Shown here in pieces: positions 7,485 to 15,819 of a DNA stretch of 64,000 bases. The stretch comes from JBFLVU01 sp964589625 (lineage in GTDB: Bacteria; Acidobacteriota; UBA4820; DSQY01), in NCBI GenBank assembly GCA_964589625.1, contig CAZPSH010000005.1, positions 62,001-126,000 of the forward strand, written 5' to 3'. Both the position numbers and the translations under genes were made by a program. The stretch's first letter is position 1; every line of letters starts with the position of its first letter. The notes beneath the pieces were generated by a model. The model had not been told where the DNA came from and made no database searches. It saw only the letters and a list, made by a program, of their open reading frames with translations.

Positions 7485-10055
7485 TCAGGAGGGAAGGCCC
7501 AGTTTCTTGCGGAGCCGGTGGACCAGCAGAAGCGCCTCCAGGGGTGAGAGGGTGCGCTCGTCGGTGGCGCGAAGTTCCTCGAGCACGCGGGCCTCCTCGC
7601 CTCCGCGCTCCCCGGGGAAGAGATTCGGCTGGTGCGGACGGCCCGCCGGGGGCGAGTCCAGGGACAGGGCCGCGCGGCGGGCCTCCAGCCGGGAGAGGAC
7701 GGAACGGGCGCGGTGCACGACACCTGCGGGAATACCGGCCAACTCGGCCACGTGGATTCCGTAGGACCGATCCGCGGCGCCCTCCTCCACGGTTCTCAGG
7801 AAGACGACCCGGCCCTCGTGCTCTCGAACTCCCATGGTCAAGTTGCGCACGCCCGGGAGGGCCTTCCCCAACTCTGTGAGTTCGTGGTAATGCGTGGCAA
7901 AGAGGGTTCTGCATCCCACCCCCCCCTCCCCACCCCTCAAGGCCTCCACGACGGCCCAGGCGATGGCCAGCCCGTCGTAGGTGCTGGTTCCGCGTCCCAC
8001 TTCGTCGAGGATCACCAGGGATCGGGCGGTGGCGTTCCTCAAAATGGCCGCCGTCTCGGTCATCTCCATCATGAAGGTGGACAGGCCCCTTAGAAGGCTG
8101 TCTCCCGCTCCCACCCGGCAGAAGAGACGGTCCGTCAGCCCAGTCACGGCCCTTTTGGCTGGCACGTAGGAGCCCGTTTGGGCCATGACGGCGACGAGGG
8201 CCGTCTGCCGCAGGTAGGTGGACTTCCCCCCCATGTTGGGTCCAGTCAACAGGACGATCTGGTCCTCGCCGGTATCCAGACGGACGGGGTTGGGCACGAA
8301 GGGCTGGTGCCGCGAATCGAGTTCCAGGACGGGATGCCGGCTCTCTTCCAGGAGGAGGACCGGCTCGTCCACCACCTCAGGACGAGCGTAGTTCCGTCCC
8401 CTCGCCAGGTGCGCAAAGCCTTGAAGAACATCCTCCCTCGCCAAGGCGGCCGCCGCCTCGCGAAGGACAGGAAGGGAGGGAGCCAACTCCGCCTGGAGGT
8501 CCGCCCATAGTTTCGATTCCAGGGCTTCCCTGTCCGCCCGTGCGCTCAGGATCCGGGCTTCCAGGTCCCTCAGCTCGGGGGTCACGAAACGCTCCCCGTT
8601 TACGAGGGTCTGGCGCCGCTCGAAATCCGGTGGCACTCGCCCGAGGTTGGCCCGGCTGATTTCCAGAAAATAACCGAAGATCTTGTTATAGCGGACCTTC
8701 AGGCTGGCGATCCCCGTACGCTCGCGCTCCCGCCGCTCCACCTCCAGGATGGCGGAATGGGCGTTTTCCGCCAGTTCGCGCAAGGCATCCAGCTCGGGGT
8801 GCCATCCCCGGGCAAAGATGCCGCCCTCCCGGGCGTGGGGGGGTGGGCACTCCTCAAGGACCTCGGCGAGCCGGGTAGACCACCGGGCCAACTCCTCGCG
8901 GCCCAGGGCACTGGGGACTCCCCCCGCCGCCGCCAGACACTCCAGAAGGCCGGGAAGCCTTTGGAGCACCTCCCGAAGCATCCCCGCGTCCCTAGGGGTG
9001 GCGATTCCCGCCCCCAGCCTCGCCGTGATCCGCGCAAGGTCTGGAAACCCCCGAAGGCGCTCCCTTAAAGTTCGCAGGTTCTGCGGGTTCGACAGCCAGC
9101 AGGCGACGGTACCCTGGCGCCGCTGGATCTCCTCCCTCCGGGCGGAGGGAGCCAAAAGCCATTCGCGGAGAAGGCGCGATCCCATGGGGGTGAGCGTCGC
9201 ATCCATGGCCTCGAGCAGGGTCCCCGCCCGCCCCCCCGTCTCGGCCGATGCCACGAGTTCCAGGTTGCGCCGGGTGGCCTCGTCCAGCACGAGCGATGTC
9301 CCGGGAACCTCCGTCCTCGGGGGTTTGAGAACCTTCGCCCCCCGGTCCTGGAGGTAGTCCAGTACGGCGTGCAGGGCACCCAGGGCCTCCCTCTCCGGAG
9401 GCAGGCCCGGGAGTCCCGCGGGCAGATCGAACCGACGGCACAGGGATTCCCGGGGGTCCCGGGGGTAAAACACCGCCGCCGGAAGGGGCGTGACGGTGGC
9501 GCCGGGCACCTCGGGCGCCGGGGCGCCTTCCGGATGGAGGACCTCCGCCGGGCCCACGGCTCGCAAGCGGTCCTGCGCTTCGGCGTGGGACGAGAGCCAC
9601 ACCACCAGGTCTCCCGAGGAGAGGTCCGCCCACGCCAGCCCGGCGGAGTCCCCGCCGGGACACCAGGCGGCCAGAAGGACCGGCTGAGACGCCTCCACGA
9701 CGCCCTCTTCAAGGGCCGTGCCCGGGGTCACCACCCGGGTCACCTCCCGCCGCACCAGCCCCTTGGCGGTGGCCGGATCTTCCACCTGGTCGCACAGGAC
9801 CACCCGGTACCCCGCCCGGATCAGCCGTCCGAGATACGTCTCCAGGGCGTGGTGGGGGATGCCGGCCATGGGCATCGGTTCGGCCTTGTTCTTTTCGCGG
9901 GTCGTGAGGGCGATCTCGAGGACCTCCGCGGCGATCCGGGCGTCCTCCCCGAACATCTCGTAGAAATCGCCCATCCGGAAGAGGACGAGTTTGCCGGGAT
10001 GCTGGTCCTTTACCCGCCGCCACTGGCGCATGGCGGGCGTGAGTTTCTCGTCCAC
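7485..10055 (-). CDS. mutS: DNA mismatch repair protein MutS
   Basis: 856 residues, the usual length. The mismatch-reading Phe-X-Glu is F31-Y-E33 in GDFYEMF, and the ABC-type Walker A GPNMGGKST is at 605-613, followed by the signature LSTFMMEM and the Walker B VILDE. MutS recognises mispairs and recruits MutL. The open frame continues far upstream through the antisense of glnA. I chose the GTG at 10055 because the MutS N-terminal domain begins there and a GAGAGGG site precedes it. It is divergent from glnA. No mutL is visible in the window. Confidence 0.95.
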   Translation of the reverse strand: MDEKLTPAMRQWRRVKDQHPGKLVLFRMGDFYEMFGEDARIAAEVLEIALTTREKNKAEPMPMAGIPHHALETYLGRLIRAGYRVVLCDQVEDPATAKGLVRREVTRVVTPGTALEEGVVEASQPVLLAAWCPGGDSAGLAWADLSSGDLVVWLSSHAEAQDRLRAVGPAEVLHPEGAPAPEVPGATVTPLPAAVFYPRDPRESLCRRFDLPAGLPGLPPEREALGALHAVLDYLQDRGAKVLKPPRTEVPGTSLVLDEATRRNLELVASAETGGRAGTLLEAMDATLTPMGSRLLREWLLAPSARREEIQRRQGTVACWLSNPQNLRTLRERLRGFPDLARITARLGAGIATPRDAGMLREVLQRLPGLLECLAAAGGVPSALGREELARWSTRLAEVLEECPPPHAREGGIFARGWHPELDALRELAENAHSAILEVERRERERTGIASLKVRYNKIFGYFLEISRANLGRVPPDFERRQTLVNGERFVTPELRDLEARILSARADREALESKLWADLQAELAPSLPVLREAAAALAREDVLQGFAHLARGRNYARPEVVDEPVLLLEESRHPVLELDSRHQPFVPNPVRLDTGEDQIVLLTGPNMGGKSTYLRQTALVAVMAQTGSYVPAKRAVTGLTDRLFCRVGAGDSLLRGLSTFMMEMTETAAILRNATARSLVILDEVGRGTSTYDGLAIAWAVVEALRGGEGGVGCRTLFATHYHELTELGKALPGVRNLTMGVREHEGRVVFLRTVEEGAADRSYGIHVAELAGIPAGVVHRARSVLSRLEARRAALSLDSPPAGRPHQPNLFPGERGGEEARVLEELRATDERTLSPLEALLLVHRLRKKLGLPS

Positions 10056-10158
10056 CGTTTCCCTCTCGGAGTGGCCCCTTTCAGGGGCTCTGCGGATTGT
10101 ATCCCGGCGGGGCGACGGACGCCAACGGGAAGAGGAGAACAAGAGGCTCCTCCCGCTG

Positions 10159-10187
10159 TTGACGGAGGGGAGGAGTGTCGGTAAAGT
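10159..10187 (+). promoter_or_regulatory. glnA promoter, sigma-70 type
   Basis: TTGACG (10159-10164) and TAAAGT (10182-10187) with a 17-bp spacer, about 45 bases before the glnA ATG. No sigma-54 (GG-N10-GC) element or NtrC site is evident in the 180-bp mutS-glnA gap, so nitrogen control, if any, probably acts through adenylylation. Confidence 0.6.
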
Positions 10188-10235
10188 GGCCTCCGTTATT
10201 TCGCTTCCCTTAAAAAGGAAGGAGGGTCCGAGGCC

Positions 10236-11648
10236 ATGGATGCGAAGGGTGTGATGGAGCTGATCCGAGAGAAGGGGATCCGGATGGTGGACCTCAGGTT
10301 CATGGACCTTCCGGGCCTGTGGCAGCATTTCACGGTGCCGGCCACGGTGTTTTCCGTGGACTCGTTCGCCGAGGGCGTGGGGTTCGACGGCTCCTCCATC
10401 CGCGGGTGGCGCTCGATCCACGAGAGCGACATGATCGTCGTGCCCGATCCCTCCAGCGCCTTCGTGGATCCTTTCTTCGTCCAGCCCACCCTCACGCTCA
10501 TTTGCGACGTCCTGGATCCCGTGACGCGGGAGAGTTACACCCGCGACCCGAGGAACATCGCCCATCGCGCCCAGAACTACCTGGTGTCCACGGGCATCGC
10601 GGACACGGCCTTTTTCGGCTGCGAAGCCGAGTTTTTCGTGTTCGACGACATCCGTTTCGATCAGAACGCCTCCTCCGGCTACTACTTCATCGATTCCTCC
10701 GAGGGACGGTGGAATACCGGCCGGGATGAGAAACCCAACTTGGGGTACAAGCCCCGCTACAAAGAGGGCTACTTCCCCGTGCCCCCCACCGATTCCCTTC
10801 ACGATCTGCGCGCGGAGATGGTGCGCCTTATGCAGGAGGTGGGACTCACGGTGGAGGCGCACCACCACGAGGTCGCCACGGCGGGACAGTCGGAGATCGA
10901 CATCCGCTTCGACACCCTCGTCCAGACCGCAGACAACCTGATGAAGTTCAAGTACGTCGTGAAGAACGCCGCCCTCCGCCACGGGAAGTCGGCCACCTTC
11001 ATGCCGAAGCCCCTCTTCGGCGACAACGGATCGGGGATGCACACCCACCAGAGCCTCTGGAAGGAGGCCAAGCCCCTTTTCCCCGGAAACGGCTACGCGG
11101 GCCTCTCCCAGATGGCCCTCCACTACATCGGAGGGCTCCTCAAGCACGCCCGGGCGCTGGCCGCCGTCATCGCTCCCACCACCAATTCGTACAAGCGGCT
11201 GGTGCCCGGCTTCGAGGCGCCCGTGAACCTGGCCTACTCCCGCCGGAATCGCTCGGCCAGCATCCGCATCCCCCTGTATACCGAAAGCCCGAAGGCCAAG
11301 CGCATCGAGTTCAGGCCCCCCGACCCCTCCTGCAATCCCTACCTGGCCCTTGCCGCCCAACTCATGGCGGGACTCGACGGCGTTTTGAACCGCATCGATC
11401 CCGGGCCGCCCCTCGACAAGGATCTGTACGGGCTGCCGCCGGAGGAGCTCAAGGAGATCCCCACCATGCCGGGCTCCCTCTCGGATGCCCTGGATTGCCT
11501 CGAAAAGGACCACGCGTTCCTCCTCAAGGGGGACGTGTTTACGGAGGACTTCCTCCGCACCTGGATCGAATACAAGAGACATCGCGAGGTGGAGGAGATC
11601 GCCCTCCGCCCCCACCCCTACGAGTTCGCCTTGTACTACGACATCTAG
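10236..11648 (+). CDS. glnA: Glutamine synthetase, type I (GSI-beta)
   Basis: 470 residues, the length of the E. coli-type enzyme. It makes glutamine from glutamate, ammonia and ATP. Visible family motifs include GFDGSSIRGW near 47-56 and the ATP/metal region around KPLFGDNGSGMH. The adenylylation Tyr is residue 398 in DLYGLPPEE, so the enzyme should be controlled by GlnE-type adenylylation. A GGAGG site lies about 11 bases before the ATG. The gene stands alone on the plus strand and is followed by an independent short transcription unit. Confidence 0.96.
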   Translation: MDAKGVMELIREKGIRMVDLRFMDLPGLWQHFTVPATVFSVDSFAEGVGFDGSSIRGWRSIHESDMIVVPDPSSAFVDPFFVQPTLTLICDVLDPVTRESYTRDPRNIAHRAQNYLVSTGIADTAFFGCEAEFFVFDDIRFDQNASSGYYFIDSSEGRWNTGRDEKPNLGYKPRYKEGYFPVPPTDSLHDLRAEMVRLMQEVGLTVEAHHHEVATAGQSEIDIRFDTLVQTADNLMKFKYVVKNAALRHGKSATFMPKPLFGDNGSGMHTHQSLWKEAKPLFPGNGYAGLSQMALHYIGGLLKHARALAAVIAPTTNSYKRLVPGFEAPVNLAYSRRNRSASIRIPLYTESPKAKRIEFRPPDPSCNPYLALAAQLMAGLDGVLNRIDPGPPLDKDLYGLPPEELKEIPTMPGSLSDALDCLEKDHAFLLKGDVFTEDFLRTWIEYKRHREVEEIALRPHPYEFALYYDI

Positions 11649-11758
11649 GCGCCGGTACGCGGACATCGAGACGGAATGGTGGAAATCTCAAAACATTTCC
11701 ACAGGTCTCCCCGGGGGGCCAAAATCGTAACATGCTGAATTAAAAGAGGATACTCACC

Positions 11759-11787
11759 TTGACAGAGACCCCGGAGGGACTTATATT
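11759..11787 (+). promoter_or_regulatory. Strong promoter of a short transcription unit
   Basis: TTGACA (11759-11764) and TATATT (11782-11787) with a 17-bp spacer, a near-consensus sigma-70 promoter. Predicted start near 11793-11794. No terminator is obvious between glnA and this promoter. Confidence 0.8.
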
Positions 11788-11811
11788 CTTCGGGCACGCT
11801 GAGGTGACTGG

Positions 11812-12000
11812 ATGCCCAAGACCATCTCCTACGTTCGCCGGATCCTTCCCTTCGAGTCCAAGCGAGTCCCTACCCCTCCCCACGGCCAGAGCACGTCGAA
11901 TCCTTCGACCTCCGGCAAGCAGCCGCCTTCCTTTCAAGGTTCAGGGACGCTACCCGAGGCACCTGCCATTCCCGCCTCGCGGATCTCGGCGCCCCGGTGA
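11812..12000 (+). CDS. Possible small protein inside the short transcription unit
   Basis: 62 codons with a GAGG site seven bases before the ATG and a stop five bases before the terminator stem, so the arrangement fits a one-gene mRNA. The product is basic at the N-terminus and then Pro/Ser-rich with no recognisable domain, and third-position GC (about 74%) looks lower than in neighbouring genes. The same bases form the pairing described for the RNA candidate. Coding status is undecided. Confidence 0.3.
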   Translation: MPKTISYVRRILPFESKRVPTPPHGQSTSNPSTSGKQPPSFQGSGTLPEAPAIPASRISAPR

Positions 12001-12004
12001 CGCG

Positions 12005-12036
12005 CCGGCGGGGGGAACCCCCGCCGGTTTCGTTTT
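12005..12036 (+). terminator. Intrinsic terminator
   Basis: A perfect 10-bp G/C stem (12005-12014 with 12018-12027), a GAA loop and a T-rich tail TTTCGTTTT. Oriented to end plus-strand transcripts from the promoter at 11759. No T-tract follows it on the minus strand, so it does not serve the convergent UDG gene. Confidence 0.85.
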
Positions 12037-12097
12037 CGCGCGCCTTTGCAGAGCCGGCCGCCCCCCGGGTGCAGCCGATTCGCCGTTTCCCGAAGGC

Positions 12098-12790
12098 TCA
12101 GCTTTTCTTTTCCGGTCGGCTCAGTCCGAGTCGGGCCATGACCTGCTGGACGTCCTTCCAGACGTCTCCCTTCGCCGCCGGGTTGCGGAGGAGGTAGGAG
12201 GGATGGTAGGTGGGCATAAGGGGAATGCCCTTGTAGTTCCGCCACTGCCCTCGAATGCGCGTGATCGCCACCTTCTCGCCGAGAAGGCCCTGAAAGGCGG
12301 TGGCGCCCAGGGTCACGATCACCTCCGGGCAGATGCAGGCGATCTGGGCCTCCAGAAAGGGCAAGCACGCGGCCATCTCGTCGGGCAGCGGAACGCGGTT
12401 TTCCGGAGGGCGGCACTTCACTACGTTGGCGATGTAGACGTCCTCGCGCCTCAGCCCCATGCCCCGAGTGATGATTTCGGTCAGAAGCTGGCCCGCGCGC
12501 CCAACGAAGGGGATTCCCTTTTCGTCTTCCTCGGCCCCGGGGCCCTCTCCAACGAAGAGCAGGCGGGCCCGGGGATTCCCCGCTCCAAAGACGATCCGCG
12601 TCCGCTTCTCGCAGAGGCGGCAGAGGTGGCAGTCCTCCATGCCGATTCGGATCTGCTCGAGGGGCGGGGGCGGGGCCCCTTCCGACGCAGGCGCCTTGGG
12701 CCCGGAACGGGACAGCGCATACCCCAACCCCTCGCCCGCCAGGTAGGCTGCCCGGAGGCGGAGCTGTTCCGACAGGTCCTTAGCGCCCAC
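12098..12790 (-). CDS. Uracil-DNA glycosylase, family 4 (iron-sulfur type)
   Basis: 230 residues. The family-4 motif GEGPGAEEDEKG followed by PFVGRAGQLL is clear, as is the HPSYLLR motif near the C-terminus. Four cysteines in the expected places (CHLC near 54-57, C in VVKCRPPENR and C in MAACLPFL) would hold the 4Fe-4S cluster. It removes uracil from DNA to start base excision repair. An N-terminal extension of about 45 residues precedes the core. It begins with GTG inside the last codons of coaBC (11-base overlap), so the two are co-translated. Confidence 0.9.
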   Translation of the reverse strand: MGAKDLSEQLRLRAAYLAGEGLGYALSRSGPKAPASEGAPPPPLEQIRIGMEDCHLCRLCEKRTRIVFGAGNPRARLLFVGEGPGAEEDEKGIPFVGRAGQLLTEIITRGMGLRREDVYIANVVKCRPPENRVPLPDEMAACLPFLEAQIACICPEVIVTLGATAFQGLLGEKVAITRIRGQWRNYKGIPLMPTYHPSYLLRNPAAKGDVWKDVQQVMARLGLSRPEKKS

Positions 12791-14012
12791 GGCGGCTCTC
12801 TACGATCGCGTCGAGGAGGGCCCGGGCGCACTCGGACTTGGAGGCCTCCCGGATCCGCTCCTCGTGACCGTCGGGCCAGAGCAGGATCAGGGCGTTCCGG
12901 TCGGCGTCGAATCCCGTGCCGGCCCGGGACACGTCGTTGGCCGCCACCAGGTCCAGGCCCTTTTCCTTTAGCTTCTTCGTCGCGTTCGCCCTCACGTTCT
13001 CGGTCTCGGCCGCGAATCCGCACACGAACTGGCCTGGCCGCCGGATCTTGCGGAGGCTCTCCAGGATGTCGGCCGTCTTGACGAGCCGTACGGTCCACCC
13101 CTGCGGGCCCTTCTTTCTCTTTTCCTGCAGGATCTCGGCCGCCCGGTAGTCCGCTACGGCCGCGGCCATTACGAGAAGGTCGCACTCGGGGAAAAGGTTC
13201 CGGACCGCCTCCCCCATTTCCTCAGCCGTGGTGACAGGGTGCAGGTGCGCCCCGGGCGGCGGGTCCAGCGACACGGGCCCCGAGACGAGATCCACCGTGG
13301 CGCCCCGCTGGAGAGCCTCGCGCGCCACGGCGTACCCCATCTTCCCCGAGGAGCGGTTGGACAGGTATCGCACGGGATCCAGTCCCTCCCGGGTGGGGCC
13401 GGCGGTCACGAGCACACGCAGGCCGGCCATGTCCCCTCGCCGCTCCAGGAGAGACACCGCCTCCTGGGCGATCGCCCCAGGTTCGGGGAGACGCCCGTCG
13501 TCCACATCGCCGCACGCCAAGGTCCCCTTTCCCGGTTGGAGCACCATGTGGCCTCTCTTCTCAAGGATCTTGAGGTTCTCCTGCACGGCGGGGTGCCTCC
13601 ACATGGCGCCGTTCATGGCCGGGGCCAGGAGGACGGGTGCGCCGCGGTTGGCAAGGTAGTGGGTCGTGAGGAAGTCGTCGGCAATGCCCCGCGCGAATTT
13701 TCCCAGGACGTTGGCGGTGGCCGGCGCCACGATGAGGAGTTCCTCCCACTTGGCCAACTCGATGTGGGCGATGGAGGGATCCCCCGCCCCCTCGAAAAGA
13801 TCGGTAATGGTCGGCCTCCCCGACAGGGCCTGAAAGGTCACCGGCGCCACCATGTGCGCCGCGTGGGCCGTCAGCACGATCTGGACTTCGCAGTTCCGAT
13901 CCAGGAGCCGGCGCACCAGGTCGCAGGCCTTGTAGATGCTGATCCCGGCCGAGACCCCCAGGGTCACGCGCCGCTTCGGCTCCGGGGGATGGGATTTCGT
14001 GGCTCCCGCCAT
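12780..14012 (-). CDS. coaBC: Bifunctional CoaBC (phosphopantothenoylcysteine synthetase/decarboxylase)
   Basis: 410 residues. The N-terminal half is the flavin-dependent decarboxylase CoaC (GISIYK, HIELAKW, PAMNGAMW, and the catalytic ACGD Cys). The C-terminal half is the CTP-dependent synthetase CoaB (VTAGPTREGLDPVRYLSNRSSGKMG, AAAVADYR). Together they convert phosphopantothenate to phosphopantetheine in CoA synthesis. The ATG at 14012 starts the conserved region; the longer frame adds an Arg-rich stretch without homology. Lies 37 bases after aspS. Confidence 0.95.
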   Translation of the reverse strand: MAGATKSHPPEPKRRVTLGVSAGISIYKACDLVRRLLDRNCEVQIVLTAHAAHMVAPVTFQALSGRPTITDLFEGAGDPSIAHIELAKWEELLIVAPATANVLGKFARGIADDFLTTHYLANRGAPVLLAPAMNGAMWRHPAVQENLKILEKRGHMVLQPGKGTLACGDVDDGRLPEPGAIAQEAVSLLERRGDMAGLRVLVTAGPTREGLDPVRYLSNRSSGKMGYAVAREALQRGATVDLVSGPVSLDPPPGAHLHPVTTAEEMGEAVRNLFPECDLLVMAAAVADYRAAEILQEKRKKGPQGWTVRLVKTADILESLRKIRRPGQFVCGFAAETENVRANATKKLKEKGLDLVAANDVSRAGTGFDADRNALILLWPDGHEERIREASKSECARALLDAIVESRRGR

Positions 14013-14049
14013 GGTCCGACTCCTTCCGCGGCCCGGGAGGGCCGCCTGC

Positions 14050-15819
14050 CTATTCGTCCGTCCGCATCCGGACGCCCAGTTCATCCAGCTGAGCTGAATC
14101 CACGGTCCCCGGTGAGCCCGTCATGAGACACAAGCCCGACGTGGTCTTCGGAAAGGCGATCACGTCCCGGATGGACTCGCATCCCAACAGGAGCATGGCC
14201 AAGCGGTCCAGACCAAAGGCGATCCCGCCGTGGGGCGGTGTTCCGAAGCGGAACGCGTCCAGCAGGAACCCGAACTTCTCCTGGGCCTGCTCCTCGGAGA
14301 ATCCCAGGACCTTGAAAACCCGGCGCTGGACGTCCCCCCGGTGGATGCGGATGGACCCTCCCCCGATTTCGTTCCCGTCGAGGACGAGGTCGTAGGCGAG
14401 CGCCTCGGCCTTGCCGGGATCGCTTTCCAGGATCCCCCAATCCTCCTGCCGGGGCATGGTGAAGGGATGGTGGCGGGCGGTCCACCGGTTGTCCTCCGCG
14501 CTCCATTCAAACATGGGAAAGCGGTGGACCCAGAGGAGATCGTGGCGGTCCGGCTCGATCAGGCCGAGGGACTTTGCGAAGTGGAGCCGAAGGGCGGAGA
14601 GGCATGCACAAGCCGTGTCGTACCCGCCCGCTACAAAGAGCCCCAGGTCGCCCTCTCCGGCGCCCACGGCATCCAAAAGGCCGCCGGCTGGACCCTCGCC
14701 CAGGTGTTTCAGGGCGGGTCCGGCGAGGTGCCCGTCCTTCCGCCAGAGCGCCACCACGCCCTTTCCCCCGTGGGGCTTCACCACGCCGTTGAGGTCCTCC
14801 TGCTGCTTGCGGCTCGGTCCAGCCTGACCGGGAATGGCCATCCCCCGGACCACTCCCCCGGCCTCCAGGACCGAACGGAAGACGCTGAAGGAGGTCTGCC
14901 CGGCGATCTCGGAGACCGTTTTCAGTTCCATGGCGAAGCGCGTGTCCGGCTTGTCGCAGCCGTACCGCTCCATGGCTTCCAGGTAGGAAAGACGCGGGAC
15001 CGAGGAGGGCGCGGGCCACCCGACTTCCTCGAAGAGGTCGAGGACGAGCCCCTCGGCCACGGCCATGACCCTCTCCTGCGTGGCGAAGGACATCTCGATG
15101 TCGATCTGCGTGAACTCCAATTGGCGGTCGGCCCTCAGGTCCTCGTCTCGGAAGCACCGGACCACCTGAAAGTACCGGTCGAAGCCGGAGACCATGCACA
15201 GTTGCTTGAACAGCTGGGGGGACTGGGGCAGGGCGTAGAAGGATCCCTTCCTCAGGCGCGAGGGCACCAGGAAATCCCGGGCCCCCTCGGGTGTGGATTT
15301 TGTAAGAAAGGGGGTTTCGATTTCGATGAATCCGCGATCCGACAGGAATTCCCGGGTCCGCCGGGCGAGCCGGTGGCGGGCGACCAAACGCGCGTTCTGG
15401 AAGGGCCGCCTCAAGTCCAGGTACCGATACTGGAGGCGCATCTCCTCGCTCACCAGGGCTTCGTCTTCCACGGCAAAGGGCGGTGTTTCGGCTTCGGCGA
15501 GTACATCCAGAGAGGTGGCCGCCACCTCCACGGCGCCCGTGGGCATGTGGGGATTCACGTCCCGTTCGCCCCTCGGCCGAACCGTTCCGCGCACCACGAC
15601 CACGAATTCGGGCCTCAGCTCGTGCGCCCCGGCGAAGGCCGCCGCATCCAGGTCCTCGGAGAAGACGAGCTGGGCGATCCCTTCGCGGTCTCGAAGGTCC
15701 ACGAAGACGAGGCTCCCCAAGTCTCGGCGGCGCCGGACCCACCCCATGAGGCAGACGCTCTGGCCCACGTGGCTCTTCCGGATTTCCCCCGCGTAGTGCG
15801 TGCGTTCGGGCAGGTTCAT
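14050..15819 (-). CDS. aspS: Aspartyl-tRNA synthetase
   Basis: 589 residues, the length of bacterial-type AspRS with the inserted GAD domain. Begins MNLPERTHYAGEI, followed by the OB-fold anticodon domain (GWVRRRRDLGSLVFVDLRD). Class II motif 2 is seen as FRDEDLRADRQLEFTQID and motif 3 as GIAFGLDRLAMLLLG. Whether it is discriminating or also charges tRNA-Asn cannot be decided by eye. ATG overlaps the hisS stop (ATGA, 15816-15819). The larger open frame upstream is the shadow of hisS. Confidence 0.96.
   Translation of the reverse strand: MNLPERTHYAGEIRKSHVGQSVCLMGWVRRRRDLGSLVFVDLRDREGIAQLVFSEDLDAAAFAGAHELRPEFVVVVRGTVRPRGERDVNPHMPTGAVEVAATSLDVLAEAETPPFAVEDEALVSEEMRLQYRYLDLRRPFQNARLVARHRLARRTREFLSDRGFIEIETPFLTKSTPEGARDFLVPSRLRKGSFYALPQSPQLFKQLCMVSGFDRYFQVVRCFRDEDLRADRQLEFTQIDIEMSFATQERVMAVAEGLVLDLFEEVGWPAPSSVPRLSYLEAMERYGCDKPDTRFAMELKTVSEIAGQTSFSVFRSVLEAGGVVRGMAIPGQAGPSRKQQEDLNGVVKPHGGKGVVALWRKDGHLAGPALKHLGEGPAGGLLDAVGAGEGDLGLFVAGGYDTACACLSALRLHFAKSLGLIEPDRHDLLWVHRFPMFEWSAEDNRWTARHHPFTMPRQEDWGILESDPGKAEALAYDLVLDGNEIGGGSIRIHRGDVQRRVFKVLGFSEEQAQEKFGFLLDAFRFGTPPHGGIAFGLDRLAMLLLGCESIRDVIAFPKTTSGLCLMTGSPGTVDSAQLDELGVRMRTDE

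Larger units (their letters stand above)
11791..12036 (+). ncRNA. Candidate structured small RNA, possibly 6S-like
   Basis: The stretch between a near-consensus promoter and a strong intrinsic terminator is about 205 nt plus the terminator. Its first bases (11791-11805) pair with the last bases before the terminator (11983-11996): CGGG/CCCG, CGC/GCG, then UGAGGU with AUCUCG, broken only by one small internal loop. A second pairing, TGG-A-TGCC with GGCA-CCTG-CCA, follows inside. A closed-end rod of about 200 nt is the shape of 6S RNA, which traps the housekeeping RNA polymerase. I cannot confirm the central bubble or any conserved 6S sequence. It could instead be the mRNA of a 62-codon ORF. 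Confidence 0.45.

Noticed and set aside
10056..11666. Long minus-strand open frame antisense to glnA, continuous with mutS
   Set aside because: It mirrors glnA codons in GC-rich DNA and has no MutS homology; mutS starts at 10055.
11930..11960. SRP RNA-like TCCGGCAAGCAGCC
   Set aside because: The GGAAGG and GGUCAGGUCC parts of the SRP RNA tip are missing and the surrounding pairing does not fit.
11759..13081. 440-codon plus-strand open frame from 11759
   Set aside because: It begins in the -35 box of a promoter, runs through the terminator at 12005 and across the antisense of the UDG and coaBC genes.
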